A stretch of DNA of 64,000 nt from Ignelater luminosus (Eukaryota > Arthropoda > Insecta > Coleoptera > Elateridae): NCBI GenBank assembly GCA_011009095.1, contig VTPC01003884.1, positions 1-64,000 of the forward strand. Direction: 5' to 3'. Positions 24,036-37,560 of the stretch are shown one piece after another (the first letter of the stretch is position 1; each line of letters begins with the position of its first letter). Both the position numbers and the translations under genes were made by a program. The notes beneath the pieces are model-generated. The model was not told the DNA's origin. It saw only the letters and a program-made list of their open reading frames with translations, and searched no databases.

Positions 24036-27000
24036 TATAGGCGACCAAAAAGCTAATGCTAAATGCTCAAATCATTTAAAGTGTCTAGGACATTCTGGAC
24101 AACACATAAGGTAGAAAACAGGAAATCTAACAATGGGTAGATGATAGTTATGCTCGCAGTTTGTTTTTTCCTAATATCCGCGAAACCTTAAAAACGTTTT
24201 TACAGCTAATGCATTCTCAAATACATACAGTCATTCCTTCTAACTTACTACTAAAGCTTTACGTAAGTCCCTTTTTATTGATATCATTCTTTTTGCTAAT
24301 GTTAATGTTTCCCAGGAATGTTTACCAATTATATTCTTTCTGAACGCATTTAATAGATATGACCCACGCGACAAACAATTTTAAATACTTTTTTTAAACT
24401 GTAGTTTTAAAATTTCCAAGTGCGGCAGTTTAAAACAAAAAAGTTTTTCATTTAGCGTTAAATTGGTTTACATTACGTGTATCAAGAATTCCCACTAGAG
24501 TAACCCTCGAAAACTTAAACCATAATGGAGGTAGTTGTTAACTAACGTTCGGCAATTTCCAGTGCGTTAATGGGCGAGAGCTCTTACTTAATATTTCTTC
24601 GAAGAACGATTTTTCTACCTTTCTCTCCGTTAAATGCTCCATTTCAAAACCTGAAAACTTTTGTGTGGCGCAAACACAAAAGGGGGCGAAATAAAGATAA
24701 AATTCCGAGATAGTATCCCAGATCAATTTCTGAACTTTGGAAAACACAAACGCCCGCATTGATTTTAAAAAAGTGTTTACGCAAGCAGATTTAGGTGGTT
24801 TGTGTTTGTGTTTTTTTTTCTTTACCCGTTCCCCTGATTCAAAACTTCTTTTGCCATATTCGAAAGCTGAGATATTACTTTAGTTTCTGTTTTTCTTTAT
24901 TCTTTCTCTTGTTTGTTACTTTTTTTATGTTCAGCAAAAGAATTTCCGGGTATGCCTCGTTAAAATATTAGGGAACGATGCAAAGTAGCAGAGACCCGGG
25001 ACTCTTTAATAACTTATAATTAATCTGGGATTTTGGCCACAGCAATATAAGGTTCGAGTCGCTATTAAATCTTGTGGTTTTACCCTCCAAATTCAGGCAA
25101 TTATTTTGCATTGAAAACTGAAGAGGGAAAATATTTGCTCTAAATAATTATACGAGTATTATGTAGCACAAGAGTTTATGTCCTCTTCTGTAGATACCAT
25201 TATATATTATATTTTGTATAATCGGTTTTACCCGATACAGTTATTCCTCTTCCAGGTGGTTAGATTTAAGGTCCAACCTCTGTTTTAATTAACTCAGTAC
25301 GATTATCTCTCGTTTGAGAATTGAATATCAGGTAAGAATAATGTAACATCAACTAATTGTTTTCGTCATCTACATTTGATAAAGAATGACGATTTAATTC
25401 AAAAACTAAGTTAAATCGTCTTAAAATTTAATCTGGCGGATTGTGATTTATAAGCAGAGCGAAGATAGAGGATAATCAGACACATCCCTTTCGTAAACAA
25501 TAATTCATATCAGTTTACCGCATTTATGACAATACTAATAAACCGTAGCTAACATAAATCAACAGTTAAAGTCCTGACCAAAGCCAACTAACATAAGATA
25601 TCGATTTTAATGCGCTACCGATCTAAACATACATAGAGCGAGTGAGAGAGTAAGAAAGTGTGTGGGACCAACAAACTTGTCCGAAATCCATTAATAAATC
25701 ACCGGCATTCATTATTCAAATCTCCTTCGTTATACTACTAGTAGTAACAAAACCGTGCGGAGCGGAGATATTACGATTTGCACGAATTATGTAAAGTAAC
25801 TCGATTGGAGGGGAAATTGGGCTGTCGATAAAGTTGTTATTCTTTTTCCTTTTCTCTTTATTTTTCCTTTCCATTTCTGCGGGCTGAAAAAGAAAATTGA
25901 TAAGGAAAATGTCTGATGAAAGAGAAAGAGATGAGAATACAGTCAAAAATTCGAACGATTTATTTTATTATTTTCATCGCTGTGGCCTCAAAGGCCTACT
26001 TTGATATTCAAATTTTTATGCTATAGCCTCCCGAAATGTAACTCTCTATTCCTCCTATATACACGCCAACCAGAGTAGCGTACGTGTGTGACTTTACGAA
26101 CGCCGCGGTTTTACACCACTGTTACTAATATTAAAGAATTGGAATTTCATTTTTTAAGGGAAATTCATAAAAATTGAAAATAAATTTTACGTTTAAATTT
26201 TATTTAATACACAAGTCTGGTGAATGAAATTTTCCAATATCTGAAGATTTAAATACTTTTGTCATAAAAATTGAAAATTGAGTAGGTATTTAGAGAAGAA
26301 TTATTTATACCGCTCTAAACAGATTTATTTGACGTTTTGAATACGTGTTCGAAGTGAAGGATTTAGAATAAGGCTAAAATAGGAGTTATGATTGGTTTAT
26401 AGAGATTTCTTGCAAAACATACAAATATTCGAAACGCGAGGATAGGGTTTATGAAAAACACGAACTAAAATAACCACGACCTGTTTTAAATGAAACTGAA
26501 ACAACGTTCTTAACTGTAAAAGTGTTTCATTGTTCTGAATTTGTTCCATTCATTGCGGAATTGAATTGTTATAATTAATTTATTATTACTGGTGTGGTTT
26601 GAAAGTTTGACTAACTTAAAGGTTTATTCACTGATAAAGAACGCATAACTAGTTAAACTAGACCTTTGTGTTGAAAGGGTTCGGAAGTTATAGAACTGTG
26701 TACCGTTGAGGTGCTTCGCCTAAAGCGAGGTGATGTGGCGAAAACTAGTTATATAGGGTCTTGCGAAAATTAGCTTCTATAGGTGTTGCGAATACCTTTA
26801 GAATCGATTCTTAAAAAGCTCTTATTTGATTTCGAACGAACTCAATTTTGAACTAGCGCATACAAATACTGTTCGATGATTATTATTTATCAATTATGTA
26901 TTAAATAAACATGAGTTATTACATCGCTAAGGTGCTTTTCCTGCTGAGTTTATCGATACAGTTAGGATGTTGATGCTATTTTGTTATAAAAAAAATCTAG

Positions 27001-29546
27001 GCTTTAAGAACCTGTAGTTCGTTTATATGAGAAAATAGAAAAGCAATTTTCAAAAGTCTTTTGTGTGCTTTGATGTTTAGAATAAAATTCAATCGAACTG
27101 AATTGAGTAAACGCTCTGAGTTGCATTCCAACATCTTTAGCTAAGCCACATTTAATAAATCTGTAGAAAGATGTAGAAAAGTTCGACACATGACAATGGA
27201 ATCACTGCAATAATCTAGGACTAGTAAGATTGTAATCGGGATACATTCTGGGGGATGGTAGTTGACATAATCGTTTTAATTCCTGATTTCTAAGAACTCC
27301 GTTCTTATGAGTTTGTATCCCATCCTGGTCGCTAATAAAATATGTCCTGCTTTATGTATAGCAGTCGTTATAAATACTAACAGATTGAACTTCTAACCCA
27401 CTAATTATTATTTTTATATTTCATAGAATTATTTACAGATTCTGAGAAACATTGTTCTAAAATTAGAAATATTGTATTACTGTCTTATTTATACACAGGA
27501 ACCTACACTTCGTTGGATTGAGAAAGCTGGCACAAAACGACTGAAATGTGTGCTTCATGTACTGAACTTGTTACAAAAAGACATATGTTTAGACGAGAGA
27601 CCAAATATTGAAAACTACTTTAATTTAGTACTGAATGAGTATGCCATTACTAGCTTTGGAATAGATTAAGGTTAAGGCTAGGTTTCGAGTGAAACTCCCT
27701 CGCATGCAGCTTTACTGCTGATGGTAGATAAAACAGACAGAACATACATAAGGAAATATTGAGTTTATTCAGGGTATTTTGAAAAGCTGAGTCATTTTCG
27801 AGAGGTGCAGAAAAAGACTTATAAATCTGATGCAACTAAACTACGAAGACAGAAAAAAACGATAGAGTGTTGATGCGTAATCATCCGTCTTCTACCTTAA
27901 TTAAATTTAGAAGTAGATATTTATTTCCTTTTTCCTATTGTAAAATTTACAAAAGTTTATTTTGTTGAATAGGAACTCATTTATTGGGACGTTTATTTTA
28001 CTTTATAAAATTATATTCCTGCGTCAAGGCTTGACAATTCATGTTTCAACAAGATTCCGAGGAATTATTGCTCTTTTGAAGCGGTGCGAACATCCGAGTA
28101 CCGTTTACACCGCCGAGTCGGCTTGTAAAATTTACCATTTCTAATGGCAGGTCCCATGTACATTACTCTTCGTTAGTGTAAAAGGGGTTTGTGTTAATTC
28201 GAGCCGTCACGTCAAAGGTGACCGCCCGCAAGGCGAAGTCGCCCGAATACTTACTCCGGTCTTCGTCCTGTAAACTACGATAGCAAGCGCGCTATGGTTT
28301 TCTTTTTACGAGCCCGTTGTGCAGTTTAATTTTTGGTGTTAAGAATTTTATTATGCAAGAGAAATCCTGTAAAAATTCTTGAAGAACGTCGCCTTGACGG
28401 ACAAAATATTGTGTCGTCTCGTAAATAAGTTCGGCATACCAGCCGTGATACCTTTCTTGATGAGTGGGCAAATTGTTTGCTAATTTTATGACCGAAAGAA
28501 TAATGCTTGTATAAAAGTATACGTTTTGTTTTTATTCGTTTCTAACAACTTTGGACGTACGATAGCCATCGTAAATTTAACAAGTCTTAAGACCGTTGTT
28601 TGTGCATCACTCGCTAATTGGTTGCGAGTGGAGAATTAGAATAAATTCAATCTACGCTTTGCCGTGGTGCGAAATCTGGTTAGCGAATCGAGGTACCTGT
28701 TGGTTGGAGTTGCCACCCCGACGCTGCGAATAAAGCCCCTTCCTTTTCCCAGCTCTGGAAGCCGTCAATGGAGTGTTAATTAAGATAAGTTATTTTTTTT
28801 CTTTGTGATAATTTGTTCATACGAAAATTATTATTTTATATGACAGTTCGTCCTAAAAACCTCTAGGGACGAATTTGTATTAAATTTAGTTACGCTTCAA
28901 AATATTGTTGTAATACACTCTGCAGAGTCGTTCCGCAATAATCTCGTATTAAATAACTTACATAATTTTGAACAAAATCATTTTGAAACAGTTGGGTAGT
29001 TCAAGTTAGAGTCAGTTTGTAGTAATCTTGTAACAAATAAATTATGTAATTTGATGTAAGGATACTCTATTTACAATTTGAAATCCTAAATTAACTTACC
29101 ATTTTCAATTCAAAGGTTTGTAAGATATAATACATTTACTTATGTGAGTGCAATGATAGTAATTTAACCGTGTTGACGCCTATGTCATTTCTTTATTTAT
29201 TTCCAATTTTATTTTTCTTTTTCTTTCTCCTTTCTACCAGGATATAAATAGATAGATACTGTATAACACTGTTTGGTTTTATTGTGTCTCTGTTTGTTTC
29301 TGTAAGATTTTCAGGATAAGAAAACTTTGTGAACCAATTATGAGTCAGACCCGGAAAAAAGGGACGTTGAATTAATTATTACAATTTTTGGTAGTTTGTT
29401 ATAAATCAAGTCCCTAGGTGGAGAAACCCACACATGCAGGAGTCGATGCTGCTAACTGACGAATTTGATTAACGTGATCATCTTTTGTTTATATAAGGGT
29501 TATAAATACCTACTGCCTTACCTGTCAACATAAGTGCTCTTATATA
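24036..29546. other. No recognised gene
   Basis: Largely AT-rich with chance open frames. The frame 27472-27669 is preceded by a pyrimidine-rich TTTATACACAG that could be a splice acceptor, but the peptide matches nothing I know. Around 28150-28300 and 28640-28760 GC content rises without a readable frame. GAGTGAGAGAGT near 25639 is a simple repeat. Confidence 0.35.
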
Positions 29547-30327
29547 CAGGGTGATAATATTTAAAGCACATTTATGCACGGTGTTGGTCTGCGGGGAGCT
29601 GCGTGGGCCGACATAGTGTTTCGATTTTCAGCTTCTGGCGCCCTTAGGTTTTACCATCTCCCAGTTATTTTGAGAATTTTAGTAAGTGTGTAAGCTTTTC
29701 CTTTGGTTTTAAAGGTAAGTAAGGTTGACCCCCCCCCCCCGTCTTCGACTTTGAGCTACGGGATTGAACATCTTTCGATATCCATAACGTTTTCAGTTTT
29801 TTCCCGTTACAGTGTGTGAGCAACACACAAAGTATACTTTTGAACACGAGGCTTGGAAGGTACAATACTTTATTTACAGAATATGTTGGGCTGTTGGAAA
29901 CTAGCAGATGGTTTTCTACTACTATCTGGTTTAAGTCTGGGAGCACAGGTAGCGTCGCGAGGAAACCCTTAAGTATTCTTGTGCGTTTCCACAAGAATTT
30001 GCTTGAAGACACTTTTAAAGGATTAACTGATATATTCTATTGTACCGTTTTGGTGATAAAATTGTTTTTCGGGAATTAAAAATTTTTGTATAATTGAACT
30101 GTGGAAGCCAGGACACAGCTCATAGAAAGATAGATATGATTAAATATAATAAAAACTCATAATTTCTCCCACCAATATATCAAAGTACCAAGCTATCAAG
30201 CCATATATGACTAAACATGCGCAGGCGTCCGACACTTTCGACTACTCAGAGGAGGAATTAAGCTTTGTTGTTATACGTAGTCAAGGTAGCTCTATACTCA
30301 TTCTTGAATTGGTTGTGGCTTCTAGGT
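29547..30327. other. Tc1/mariner-type left end, then unassigned
   Basis: CAGGGTGATAAT begins at 29547 after TATA and points rightwards. The following 300 bases are relatively GC-rich and include a run of C near 29731-29741. No transposase frame and no right end were found, so this may be an eroded MITE. Confidence 0.4.
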
Positions 30328-30345
30328 CAGCGGCTCTCAAACTTT
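30328..30345 (+). repeat. hAT-type terminal repeat, single end
   Basis: CAGCGGCTCTCAAACTTT matches the form of hAT-superfamily ends of the Charlie type (usually CAGNGGTTCTCAAACTTT). It points rightwards. No matching complement was seen downstream and no hAT transposase could be read between 30346 and 31640, so it is an orphan end or the partner has eroded. Confidence 0.5.
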
Positions 30346-33300
30346 GGGGAGCGTGCAGTATTCTGAAGTATGAAGTGTGATTACCAGGAAACCAATCGAA
30401 TCTTTCATTTTCAAACTATAACTCGTTTGCTATAGTTTTTACTAATACGTCGGTGAATAACACTGTTGCAGCAATAGTGGACAGAAACACAGGCATAGTA
30501 CACTACTCGTATGCGATCCGTACATAACATAGGGTCAGGGAATAGATAGATATGACAGGGTCAAACCAAGAATAGAGAAGAGTCTCTGAGGCAACACTTT
30601 TTCAGCTTAATACGCTTAAAAGTATGGAGAATGATACACATTTCATTATCTGGCACTGCACTAATTCCACTATCAACACTCGCTTATATTCATATTCACA
30701 CTGCCCTACTAATACATAATCCTGCATGTTCTTCCCCGTTCCTGACCGAATTCCTGGCAACTCATAGTGTACAGAGTTCTGCTTGAAAACAGAAACCTTT
30801 TCGTCCAGATCCTTCATACCTTCAGCTATGATATCCGAATATATTGCAACTACTTCTTTTCTTATTGTCTTTGCCGTCTCCGTTCTTTAATGATCTTTAA
30901 TGAGTACTGCTGCTTCATTCTGTAGCTTTTGGTAATATAGTTTGTAACCTTGACCTCTAAGCATAAAGATTTAATGTATATCCTCACCTTTGTTGCAGGT
31001 TCTTTTATAAACTTTCAAGGTAGACAAAAGAAACAAGCGTTAAAAGACCTGTAGATGTATCAACTCTCCGGAGTCTTTCCATCTATTCCTCTAAACCACT
31101 TCCTCAAGCGCAAATATGGGTTTTATACCTTGAATATATCGCACATCATCGTAGGTTTATGGGGCTTGTTGTGCGTTCTTTTTTGGCTTACTACAACGTT
31201 CTTTGAATAACAGTCCTTTGCAACTTACCAGCCCAAAATACTTTCTTTATTGATTTGCCACTTTCTATGACTGCCTCTGCTTTGTAGGGCTGAGTTTCGT
31301 TCCAACCTCTTAGTATTAATAAACATACTGTATGCTTTTAAATTTCACTGTAGTTTGTTCTTCGTGCATCTCTGGCCTCTCAAACCATTCTCCATTTTTT
31401 CCACGATTTTCCACACAAAGACCTGCCAATAAAATGATTTGGTCATCTGAGGAGGCTTGGTAGTCATTAGAAAAAGTCAGAAAGTTGTAAAATCGTCAAA
31501 TCTGGAGATTTGTCATCAGCTCTGGCAATGCTGATTGCAGCTGTTGTTCGTGCCTTTTTCCGACATTTGTTAGTTTATGATCTCCAATAAAACTTTGCCG
31601 AAAATTAACTAATTTAGTGGGATTTTCAACAAAAATAACTGAAAAAGAATCTCATTTAAATAGGTATGTAAAGATTAAGATGAATGCGGGATTACTTGTA
31701 GCACTACCTAACTGATAATGAATCAAAGGAGGTGTAGATTTACTCAAGTTAAAAAGGAGGACGTATATGCCAAAAGTTTGAGTAGCACCGTTCTAGTAGT
31801 TTACAGTAATTTGCAGTAGGTAAAAGAAAACGAAGCCTTATTGGAATAAGTTTTGAATTCTCTACACCGGGCTTACAATTTATTAGTCTCTATGAAGACA
31901 ATTTTGCTATCAGAAAATATAAAGTTCTATGGATATGATCAAGTGAGAAAGCAACGTACTTGTACTAACTTGTAGTGTTAGCGGTAACCTAAAGAACTTT
32001 AACATTCTAACGCAATACTGTAGTGAACTTTGCGTTTTATGATGTCTAGAAAAAACTAGGTTATATGAAAGGCAAGTGAACATCAACATGTTTTTCTTAA
32101 GACTCTTGTTAGATTCCAAATAGTAGATTGCGAGTTTCTGCTTTTTGAGATTCTTGCAATTCAAGAAACTTAACTGATTACACAGCCAATGTCTTGTAAG
32201 TGAGATTAACTAAAAAGAAAACAATAGCAGTGATCACTGTCTGATTGATTTCCTTCGACAGATTATATGGACAAGTGTACTAGGGATTGGCTGGCCTTCA
32301 GCTTTGACTTAGACTGTCCAAGAGCTTTTGTACTTTTCCAAGTTCACTTTCCTATAGATATGAATTGAATTTAGTAATCAATTCGTGGAGCATTATCTTC
32401 TTTTTACATTTTCGCTTTATTTAGTTGGTTCACATTGTAGTTTTTTATTTATATTTGTAACTATAAACTATAATCATTTCGTTGTAGACATTTTTTCTTT
32501 GATTACTGTGGGCGGAATTTAGAAATTTTCTTAAGATAACTATTTGTAGCTTTGCTATAATTCTCTCTTTAATCGAACTTTTGCTATACAAAATCGAATA
32601 TTCAATATTTGAAGGAAGTTCCAGAAGGAGTACCTCAAGGATCAGTCTTAGAATTTCTATTATTTTAGCACAATTACATTGATATTTAATATAAACTTTA
32701 GAATTGAATTTAGATATACTGTAGCCGTGGGTTATGAAGTGAAGAATAATTTTTTTCATTGAATTGAAGTTTGAACCAACACTCTGGATAACAATGATAA
32801 CCAAAATCGTGATTCCATAACACTACGAATATTACGATAACGGGTTTTTCTCATTGTTTACTTGTACCTACGCATGCAAAAACGTTCTTTATAATATCAA
32901 GAGGTTTCTTATACACTTTTTATTGGTAAAGTGAATCATAATTAATAACAGATAAACTCTGTGTTATATGATCTTCGGTATTAAAATTTGAAGTTAATGG
33001 AGAAAGACTCAAATAATATAAAAGCTCTACAAGTTTTAATTACTTATTATTATTATTTGCATCTTAATGTGAAATAAATAAATTATAAATTACTTAATCT
33101 TGAAAAGAATCATGCAAGATAATAATTTTATTGTTACTTCCTGTCTCAGCTAATGGCATGGTTGAGGTTATATGTAGACGCTTTCAACTTTTCCATTGTA
33201 ATTTACTGCTTTGTGAAACCGAGCGTTTGGTATAATCTCGGCATAAAATCCATATGCAAAAGTACTTATTTTGAATAATAGATTTGCTGAATTTCAAAAG

Positions 33301-36113
33301 CACTCAAAATTATTATATCAACAATAATTCTAAATTCTGTTTAGACAAAGTTTAGTTTTTATTGTAGGCACTTATTTAAAGCATATGATACACCATTCGC
33401 TACATTATTTTATATTCGTCAGCATCATGTAAAAGTTGAAAATGTTTAGTTACAGTACGCTTTACTAGGTCTAATTTTTGTTTCTCTTTTTACCTGCCAG
33501 AATTTTAAAATTTTTCTACATAAATGTTCAGTAAGATAACGAGATCGCTTTTGACAGTTGGTTAAACTAAATATTTTCTGAATGAAATTTCTCACAGTGA
33601 AATTCTAGCAATTTCCTGAATAATATCTGAAGCAAACAACCTCACCGCTCAATATTGAACGCCATCTAACAATAAACCCGAAGAGCTCAATCATTCCCAT
33701 GTCATCCTTATCATCGACGTGCTTATCTAAACAGCCAATCTTAACTAAAAATATTATTGCAATAATAAAAGCTGGAGTATAAAACGGTTGGAGTATGAGG
33801 ATATTAAAAGCAGACGATCCAAACAATAGTATTATGAAGAAAAATGTTTTCTAGCTAGTGGCTGTGTCAGAAATAAATAGTGATTAGGTTTCGCATAAAA
33901 TCTGTTTTAGTTGGGCCAAAACTGATGTCGGGAGCTTCTATTGGGTTTGGCGTCGAGGCCGTTCAAATTGGCTTAATTCGATTTGCGAACGAACGTTTGG
34001 GTATTTTTCATTTGAATTCTACCTTGCGGCGTCTGCAATAACCGCGATTTATTGCGCTCGTTGCATTCAGATGCGGTCGTAGTAATGAATTTTAACGACA
34101 AATCTGCCAAATTTATTACCTTAGAGACTGTTTTAAAAACAATAAGTGCATTTCGTTTATGGATTTCCAGTAATTTCGTGTCGTAAAAGTTTTTAGATTT
34201 CTTCTAAAAGCGACGAATGACACTTGAAAAAGGTTTCGGCAGTACTCAATAGATGTTCCACTAGAGAATTCTTTCATACGGTTGACTGACTCGAACAATA
34301 GAACTTTTAAAGGTAATACATTTGATTTCAATGTTCGAAACGGGACATAAATTCTTTACTACGACAAATTTGTAAACAAATATAATTTTAATGCTCAAGT
34401 TTACATTTAGAAGTGCAAGAGATTGTAAAACAGAGTTAATTAGGCTTTCAAAGGTTTGTAAACATTAAGTCTTTTCAATATTTCTTGCCTTTTCCTCAAT
34501 ATTATTTTCACGTCCACTGCATAGTAAGCAATAATTTTATTTCTGAAACAATTTGAACGCAATTACTATCTTTTACTGTAATTTTATAGCATATGTTTTA
34601 ATTGCTACGTTTTGTGCAAAAGAGAACGATGTTACTTGCACGTGAATACTCGATACAGTCGCTTTGTTTATCCTTCGATGTTTTCATATAGTTTATACGG
34701 TAATTAACTAGCTATATGTGCGTGAGTTTAATTTAATAGAAAATATGATTTATAGCTACCTAAAGCTAGCATCCAATATTAATTGCAAGTTTCATTGTAT
34801 TTACTACATAATAGTACAATATACGTAATCTAAAACTCCTGCCTACACAGTGTACATGAAAGATCGCTTGACAAATGAAAAAAGTCACTTTTTTATAGAA
34901 GTTTTACTTTCATTCAAATGACACACTATATACATATACATGGTGAGCAAAAACCAACCAAAATTTCTATTTTGACAAATACCGATGATGCAGCCGAAAG
35001 TCAGTGTCTGTAGGAAACTCTGAAAACTGATAACTCCGTAACCAAGACGAGTAGATCATAGGTGCTCTTAGAAAAAATACTTGTCTAGTTATCAAGAATC
35101 CACCCTATCGTTTTTTCAGTAGCATTACACCCTGTATACGATGAAGCCATTTTGAGGGTACAACTTGTTATGTGGGCGAAAGCAAAATATTTTGAAATAG
35201 CGACATTTTGTCAGAAAATCAATATTAACAGAGTTTTTCATTCGTCACACACGAAAAGTTATGTCATTTATCTATGTCGTATAATTAATTTAGTTATTTC
35301 ACTCAAACTGAAGGGTTAGTATCATTTAATTGAGAATGTTGCGAAATATTAAGAGTATACATCACTACATTATCTTAAGAACTTTATTTTTTAATAAGTA
35401 CTTTGAACAGTTCTTGTTTCAAGCTTTACGATTCGTCTTAAATTTTAGTTCTATTTTTTTCTGTCTCTTTGCAAGCCTTAGTGTCACTGATCCAATGAGG
35501 CTGACCTCGCTTTTAACGTGCAATCATATTCTTATATTATCTAGCTTTATGATTAAATCGATTGTTGCCTTTGTTTTTTTACATCGATGACATCGTAAAT
35601 TTTACACCTGTCCCACCCTACATTTGCTTTATTCTCTAGTAGTAAAAATTTATGAACAAATAACTGTAGCGGCGTTTTGTATATTTTCAAATTTCTTTGA
35701 CAAAGGTATAGCATGTAAGAAAACTAAACGTTTAAATCTTCGCATTCTTTTCAGTACAATTCCAGACCTAAAAGAAGGAATTGCATTTACAGCAGCGTAT
35801 TGTGTTGGTCAAGGAATGTTTAATCTTTCATTAACAATCACTGCAAGGACCACAAATTTCTTCTTACAGATGTTTTAAACTTTTTCTCTTTTATTGGCGT
35901 ATCAGATGGTTTAAACATATTATAAGTTTGTGGTAATAGTAAGACTTTTCTTGTTAAATTCATATTCAATGCAATATACCTTGTAGTTTGCATTCAAAAG
36001 TCATCTTTAAAACTTCAATTTTCTTATTGAGAAATCTAAAATAATTTTATTATTAGCTTTTCTTTCTTTACCCTTTTTCTCCATTTGCGGGTTACTGTTG
36101 GCAAAAGTGTTGC
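30346..36113. other. No recognised gene; one transposon end
   Basis: Long AT-rich stretch. A right-type end (TTACACCCTG, ending at 35134, followed by TA) is present without a partner. Minus-strand frames at 30817-30602, 32164-31910, 32804-32445, 33826-33605 and 34331-34116, and plus-strand frames at 35330-35590 and 35624-35878, have no recognisable motif. A GC-richer patch at 33900-34090 is unexplained. Confidence 0.35.
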
Positions 36114-36255
36114 AGGCATCTCCCGGCGGATTTTTCTCGGCACGTATGTGTCCCGGCGGCCTTTCCCCGGCATGGACTTCATGCGACACGGAATAACCCG
36201 GCACGGATCTCTCCCGGCAAACACATATATCTCAAGGCACCAATATTTCCCGGTA
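36114..36255 (+). repeat. GC-rich minisatellite, left arm
   Basis: A degenerate tandem array built on a unit of about 16-20 bases, CCCGGCACGGATTTCT or CCCGGCATGGACTT. It is strikingly GC-rich against the surrounding DNA. The same repeats occur in inverted orientation at 37561-37692; for example GGCGGCCTTTCCCCGGCATG reappears there as its complement. The arms lie about 1.3 kb apart and enclose a TAACC array and a mariner relic. Confidence 0.85.
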
Positions 36256-36281
36256 TACATGTAAAATTAAAAAACTAAAAT

Positions 36282-36520
36282 CCTAACTAACCTCAATCCT
36301 AATGTCTAACCTAACCTCCAATCTAACCTCTAACCTAACCTCTAATCTAACCTCTAACCTAACCTCCTATCTAACCTTTAATCTAACCTCTAACCTAACC
36401 TTTAACTTAACCTCTAACTTAACCTCTAAGCTAACCTCTAACCCAACCTTAAACCTAACCTCTAATCTAACCTTTAACCTAACATCTAACTTAACCTCTA
36501 ACCCAACCTCTAACCATACC
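36282..36520 (+). repeat. TAACC-rich tandem array, resembling the insect telomere unit
   Basis: An imperfect array of CTAACCTCTAACCTAACC-type units, alternating 5-base CTAAC and 7-base CTCTAAC steps with variants such as ATCTAAC and CCCAACC. The insect telomere repeat is CCTAA/TTAGG, so this is close to but not a clean telomeric array. A shorter array in the same orientation lies at 37412-37463. Both reading frames stay open across it, giving spurious Asn-Leu-Thr-Ser peptides that are not genes. Confidence 0.85.
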
Positions 36521-36553
36521 ATTATACATAGACGACTAAAAAAGATTTGAGCT

Positions 36554-37247
36554 TTAACAGGCATTTAGTTTTTCAAAATAACCTCCACCAAAAGTAATAC
36601 ATTTATTCGTACATACAAACCAGTCATTAAAAATTTCTGGCCATAAATCTTCCCCGAGATTTTGAATTGTTTGCTTTATCATCATTTCCATTTCTTCGTC
36701 AGACGAAAAACGGCGACCTTTTAGGGCAAATTTCAATTTTGAAACTGAACTGTAGTGGGGGGGGGGTGTTCTAGTAAACGAATTCCAGAAGTTTTTAAAA
36801 AATTCATAGTAGCAGCCGCCCGATGAGAAGGTGCCTTATCGTGGTGTAAACACCAATGCCGTAATGCAGAAGAAGGTCGCATAGCTTTCAACCTTTAAAA
36901 AACTTTAGGAGGCAGACAGTTGTGTAAGTTCGTAAAGAATTGAGTGTACGGATGCTGCATGAATGCTAAGTGTCTCTTTTATCTTCGCATATGTTATATG
37001 GCGATTGTCTGTCACTAACTGCTTCACGGCACGGATGTTTTCTTCGGTAACAGCAGGTGCAGGACTTCCCGAGCGAGAGTCGCCATTTAAGTCGAAATCT
37101 CCCCTGCGAAAGTTCGCGTAATGACGTTTAATTGTTGCATCGGAAGGGGAGCTGTCGCCAGAAACATCTTTCATCTCAGCACAGCAGTCCTTTGCGCTTA
37201 AACCACGTTTAAAGTTGTAACACATTACGTCGAGTAAATTCACTCAT
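36554..37247 (-). pseudogene. Mariner transposase relic, core deleted
   Basis: On the minus strand an ATG at 37247-37245 begins MSEFTRRNVLQL; a frame change then leads into FKRGLSAKDCCAEMK, ATIKRHYANFRRGDFD, GDSRSGSPAP and ITYAKIKETLSI, a mariner-type double helix-turn-helix. Most of the catalytic domain is missing. A second-Asp block survives in another frame (LHHDKAPSHRAAATMNFL, about 36850-36800), then a run of C/G, then the C-terminal LKGRRFSSDEEM and FGGGYFEKL ending at 36554. The first Asp block and the SPDLAPSD block are not readable. It is a different mariner lineage from the copies at 20 kb and 42 kb. It sits between two TAACC arrays, inside the inverted minisatellite arms. Confidence 0.75.
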
Positions 37248-37411
37248 TGTTGCTGGACAACTGTGCCTGTTGGAACAGATAGCATCGTCCTAATTAAATG
37301 AAACTGCACATGTGGACAATCAAAACATGTGTCTATACAGGTGTATTACGTTTGGTATCTTAATGCTCTTGACAGCTGCAAGACTTAAAACGTTTTTAGT
37401 GACCTGCGTAT
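37248..37411. other. Flank of the mariner relic
   Basis: This stretch should hold the 5' untranslated part and outer end of the mariner relic, but no inverted repeat matching the other side (36521-36553) is clear. No other feature is seen. Confidence 0.3.
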
Positions 37412-37463
37412 TACCTTCTAACCTAGCCTCTAACCTAACCTCTAACCCAACGTAACATCTAAC
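37412..37463 (+). repeat. Second TAACC array
   Basis: TTCTAACCTAGCCTCTAACC and following copies repeat the unit of the array at 36282-36520 in the same, not inverted, orientation. The simplest reading is one array interrupted by the mariner relic. Confidence 0.75.
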
Positions 37464-37560
37464 AAACTCTCTCGCTGATGACTAGTTATAACCAGCTCAA
37501 TATTATGTTCCTGCATGATATTGTGGACTAAGTATAACCGAAACCCTAATTTTATGTAAA

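Noticed and set aside
30346..31640. Possible hAT transposase downstream of the hAT-type end
   Set aside because: Neither strand yields a recognisable hAT dimerisation or catalytic block.
34935..35139. Possible short MITE between TACATGGTGAGC and TTACACCCTGTA
   Set aside because: The two ends do not match beyond the first few bases, so they are not a terminal repeat pair.
36302..36550. Open frame encoding repeated Asn-Leu-Thr-Ser
   Set aside because: It is only a translation of the TAACC array; the opposite strand is open for the same reason.
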